Made by a program: the position numbers and the translations under genes. DNA of 64,000 bases from Thermomonospora echinospora (GTDB taxonomy: Bacteria; Actinomycetota; Actinomycetes; Streptosporangiales; Streptosporangiaceae), in assembly GCF_900108175.1 (NCBI RefSeq), contig NZ_FNVO01000006.1, positions 1 to 64,000 of the forward strand. The letters run 5' to 3'. The notes under the pieces are model-generated. The model saw only the letters and a list, made by a program, of their open reading frames with translations, was not told the origin of the DNA and did no database searches. Below, piece by piece: positions 63,606 through 64,000 of this stretch (position 1 is the first letter of the stretch; each line of letters starts with the position of its first letter).

Positions 63606-64000
63606 GTGCCCAGCCCTTTCGTCCGCCGGCTCCGGCTGGCCGCCGAACTGCGCGCGCTGCGCGAGGAACGCGGAATGACCGCCGACGAGTTGTCGCGGCT
63701 GCTGTACCAGTCGCGGCCGAAGGTCTCCAAGCTGGAGAACGGCCATCTGCGCCCCGACCTGGCCCTGGTCATGAAGATCCTGGACCTGCTCGACGTCACC
63801 GGCGACAAGTGGCACGAGGTGGTCACCATCGCCCGGGACGCCGCCGAACGCGGCTGGTGGGACAGATACGGCGCCGCCATGGGCGACCGCCAACGCATGT
63901 ACGCCGACATCGAGTCCGGCGCCAAGAGCATCCGTGGTTACAACCAGTTCGGCATCCCGGGGATCTTGCAGACTCCCGAGTTCACCATGGCGCTCGTCGA
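63606..64000 (+). CDS. XRE/DUF5753-type transcriptional regulator, partial at window end
   Basis: GTG 63606 with GGAGG 6 nt upstream; 131 codons are visible and the frame is open at the window end. An N-terminal helix-turn-helix (ELRALREERGMTADELSRLL, QSRPKVSKLENGHLRP) is followed by the start of a DUF5753 domain (YNQFGIPGILQTPEF). Such regulators usually precede a DUF397 gene. Confidence 0.92.
   Translation, partial: MPSPFVRRLRLAAELRALREERGMTADELSRLLYQSRPKVSKLENGHLRPDLALVMKILDLLDVTGDKWHEVVTIARDAAERGWWDRYGAAMGDRQRMYADIESGAKSIRGYNQFGIPGILQTPEFTMALV

Overview
The window is GC-rich actinobacterial chromosome with dense coding, many GTG starts and strong GGAGG ribosome-binding sites. The clpX, clpP2, clpP1 and tig block, a eukaryote-type glutamine synthetase (GlnII), DUF397 and XRE/DUF5753 proteins, and an integrative element in tRNA-Pro suggest a filamentous actinomycete, perhaps Streptosporangiales/Thermomonosporaceae. 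That taxonomic guess rests on gene content alone.

Layout. 0-5 kb: the tail of a LuxR-type regulator, then the housekeeping proteolysis and chaperone block (clpX, clpP2, clpP1, tig, all minus). 5-18 kb: a solute-binding/von Willebrand A lipoprotein, a DMT-like membrane protein, glnII, an SDR/DUF2867 protein, an AbiEii-like nucleotidyltransferase with an overlapping partner gene, a sirtuin, a nitroreductase, a lipoprotein and a secreted dipeptidase-like protein. 18-24.7 kb: a candidate oxylipin locus made of an acyl desaturase, an unusual P450, a cyclooxygenase-like haem peroxidase, a lipase fused to an acetoacetate-decarboxylase-like domain, and a small helical protein. 24.8-28.1 kb: a DoxX/MarR pair with two clear operators, a TerD-vWA protein and a DUF397 protein. 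28.5-31.5 kb: a decayed zone with remnants of a XerC-like integrase, an ISKra4-like transposase and an excisionase around two apparently intact genes.

31.58-51.78 kb is an integrative and mobilizable element of about 20 kb in the 3' half of a tRNA-Pro gene, bounded by an exact 49-bp direct repeat. It has an integrase at the left end, an excisionase at the right end, and MobC plus relaxase, but no recognisable replication initiator or FtsK/TraB translocase. Its cargo includes an NrtR-like Nudix regulator divergent from a membrane protein and a nucleoside-phosphorylase-fold protein, McrBC restriction genes inserted beside a decapitated kinase gene, a CYTH protein, Clp-N proteins, and an XRE regulator with an MTHFS-like enzyme. 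The membrane protein (C-terminus) and the phosphorylase-fold protein (N-terminus) share a Gly/Asn-rich motif resembling bacterial amyloid signalling sequences. They may form a receptor/effector defence pair.

52.4-58.7 kb is a tightly overlapping minus-strand operon: a membrane NRPS-like synthetase of the epsilon-poly-lysine synthetase type, a diaminobutyrate aminotransferase, and an aspartate kinase lacking its ACT regulatory domains. The inferred product is poly-2,4-diaminobutyrate. 59-64 kb: a two-component system whose genes converge and overlap, degenerate fragments (RibD/DHFR-like and a frameshifted glyoxalase), a hypothetical protein, and an XRE/DUF5753 regulator running off the end.

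The strongest candidates for new biology are the membrane-protein/nucleosidase pair, the desaturase-P450-cyclooxygenase-lipase locus and the poly-diaminobutyrate operon. All functional assignments come from reading motifs by eye; no database search was run.
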